A DNA stretch of 32,084 nucleotides from Candidatus Gastranaerophilales bacterium (GTDB lineage Bacteria; Cyanobacteriota; Vampirovibrionia; Gastranaerophilales; Gastranaerophilaceae): NCBI GenBank assembly GCA_944326615.1, contig CALVEO010000023.1:1-32084 (forward strand), read 5' to 3'. Of the stretch, positions 31,576 to 32,084 are shown in pieces. The notes under the pieces were generated by a model. It worked only from the letters and a program-made list of their open reading frames with translations, searched no databases and was not told where the DNA came from. A program made the position numbers and the translations under genes. The number at the start of each line of letters is the position of its first letter. The first letter of the stretch is position 1.

Positions 31576-31804
31576 ATTTTTTAATCAGTTTTTCCATAGC
31601 CGAATGTCCGTCTAAAGTTACGGTATCGTTCCAACCTTCTTCAATCTCTTTGTTTAGCTGTGCAATTCTTTCTTGGGATATTTTATCCTTGGAAGCCATC
31701 ATTCTTAAAGCTTCTCTGATAACTTCACTTACGGAATTATAAAGCCCGGATGCAACTTTATCCTGTACAAATTTTTCTAATGTTGGTGTTAAAGATATGT
31801 TCAT
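31568..31804 (-). CDS. parD: ParD-family antitoxin
   Basis: 78 aa from the ATG at 31804, which follows GAGGTATTTT; the ATG at 31816 lies before this site. A ribbon-helix-helix DNA-binding N-terminus (MNISLTPTLEKFVQDKVASG) is followed by SVSEVIREALRMM. The C-terminal part (about 45-78) is charged and would bind the toxin. First gene of the pair; it should repress its own promoter. Confidence 0.88.
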   Translation of the reverse strand: MNISLTPTLEKFVQDKVASGLYNSVSEVIREALRMMASKDKISQERIAQLNKEIEEGWNDTVTLDGHSAMEKLIKKYE

Positions 31805-31816
31805 AAAATACCTCAT

Positions 31817-31858
31817 TTATAACAATATATATCTATATAATAACAAAGATTGTTATAA
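31817..31858. promoter_or_regulatory. Probable parDE operator
   Basis: TTATAACAAT (31817-31826) and ATTGTTATAA (31849-31858) form a perfect 10-bp inverted repeat, with a partial third half-site (ATAATAACAA, about 31837-31846). It lies directly before parD and matches what an RHH antitoxin would bind. Confidence 0.55.
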
Positions 31859-31980
31859 ATTTCAATTATATAAATAAGTATTGTAACAATTAGGCAAATT
31901 TTGAGAAGAAAACCAACCAGCAGTTTATTGTATTAACAACAAACAGGACTATTAAAATACAGATTAAATGCCTAAAATAA

Positions 31981-32010
31981 AAAGAGGATAAGAAAAATTT
32001 TATCCTCTTT
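31981..32010 (-). terminator. Terminator of the tRNA-Tyr gene
   Basis: AAAGAGGATA (31981-31990) and TATCCTCTTT (32001-32010) make a perfect 10-bp stem five bases after the tRNA end on the minus strand, followed by TTATTTTA. Confidence 0.8.
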
Positions 32011-32014
32011 TAAC

Positions 32015-32084
32015 TGGGCAGGGGTGGATTCGAACCACCGTAGTCTCGCGACGGCAGATTTACAGTCTGCTCCCTTTAGCCACT
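32015..32084 (-). tRNA. tRNA-Tyr (GTA), 5' end cut by the window
   Basis: Read on the minus strand: anticodon arm GCAGA-CTGTAAA-TCTGC gives anticodon GTA. A long class II variable arm (CGTCGCGAGACTACG), T arm GGTGG-TTCGAAT-CCACC and acceptor 3' strand CCTGCCC with discriminator A at 32015 follow. CCA is not encoded. The 5' acceptor strand and part of the D arm lie beyond 32084. Confidence 0.95.

Overview
The window (about one third G+C) looks like a chromosomal segment of an anaerobic, fermentative, diderm relative of the Cyanobacteria, most likely gut Melainabacteria/Vampirovibrionia (Gastranaerophilales-like). Reasons: a trimeric [FeFe]-hydrogenase operon; outer-membrane genes (FhaC-type transporter, OmpH/Skp, SLH protein); a DUF512/PDZ radical-SAM-like protein typical of the cyanobacterial lineage; and prepilin-like proteins with an AFTLAEVLITLGIIGVVAA core, which I recall as abundant in that group. 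The taxonomic call is inference; there is no rRNA here.

Layout. 1-423 (-): 5' part of a prepilin-type mosaic gene (locus P1), cut by the window edge. 531-1739: nth and a small unknown gene. 1925-6116: hydC-hydB-hydA. 6196-8904: ompH (-) and an fhaC-like transporter (+). 9021-11046: bioD-bioA. 11053-15158 (-): a large TPR protein and a divergent GH13 enzyme. 15356-17177: NarL-type regulator, an unknown gene and a P-loop kinase. 17199-17419: a probable stand-alone small RNA. 17432-18981 (-): mosaic prepilin locus P2. 19121-21234: small unknown genes and mazG. 21326-23096: PadR-like regulator and DUF512 protein. 23097-23489: repeat debris with a prepilin remnant. 23526-27567 (-): glnA and a GH38 mannosidase. 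27659-29283 (+): mosaic prepilin locus P3. 29331-31804: SLH protein, YkgJ-type Cys-cluster protein and a parDE module. The window ends inside a tRNA-Tyr.

The main result is a family of three loci (P1, P2, P3) built alike. Each has an ATG with a good Shine-Dalgarno site. The ATG is followed within 26-38 bases by a homopolymer of exactly ten G (P1, P3) or ten C (P2) in the sense strand. Then comes a long patchwork of dispersed palindromic repeats and, in P2 and P3, a prepilin-type domain. At all three, ten residues send the ATG into a stop within 14-18 codons. One extra residue joins the ATG to a frame that stays open through the whole repeat block: about 1.5 kb in P2, 1.6 kb in P3, and to the window edge in P1. 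This is the layout expected of phase-variable (contingency) genes whose N-terminal regions are made of interspersed repeats read in a constant frame. Related repeats sit between fhaC and bioD, in the 23.1-23.5 kb and 25.4 kb spacers, and apparently inside the mannosidase reading frame.

Metabolically, the hydrogenase disposes of reductant as H2 using NADH and ferredoxin, glnA assimilates ammonium, bioDA finish the biotin precursor dethiobiotin, and the GH13 and GH38 enzymes act on glycans.
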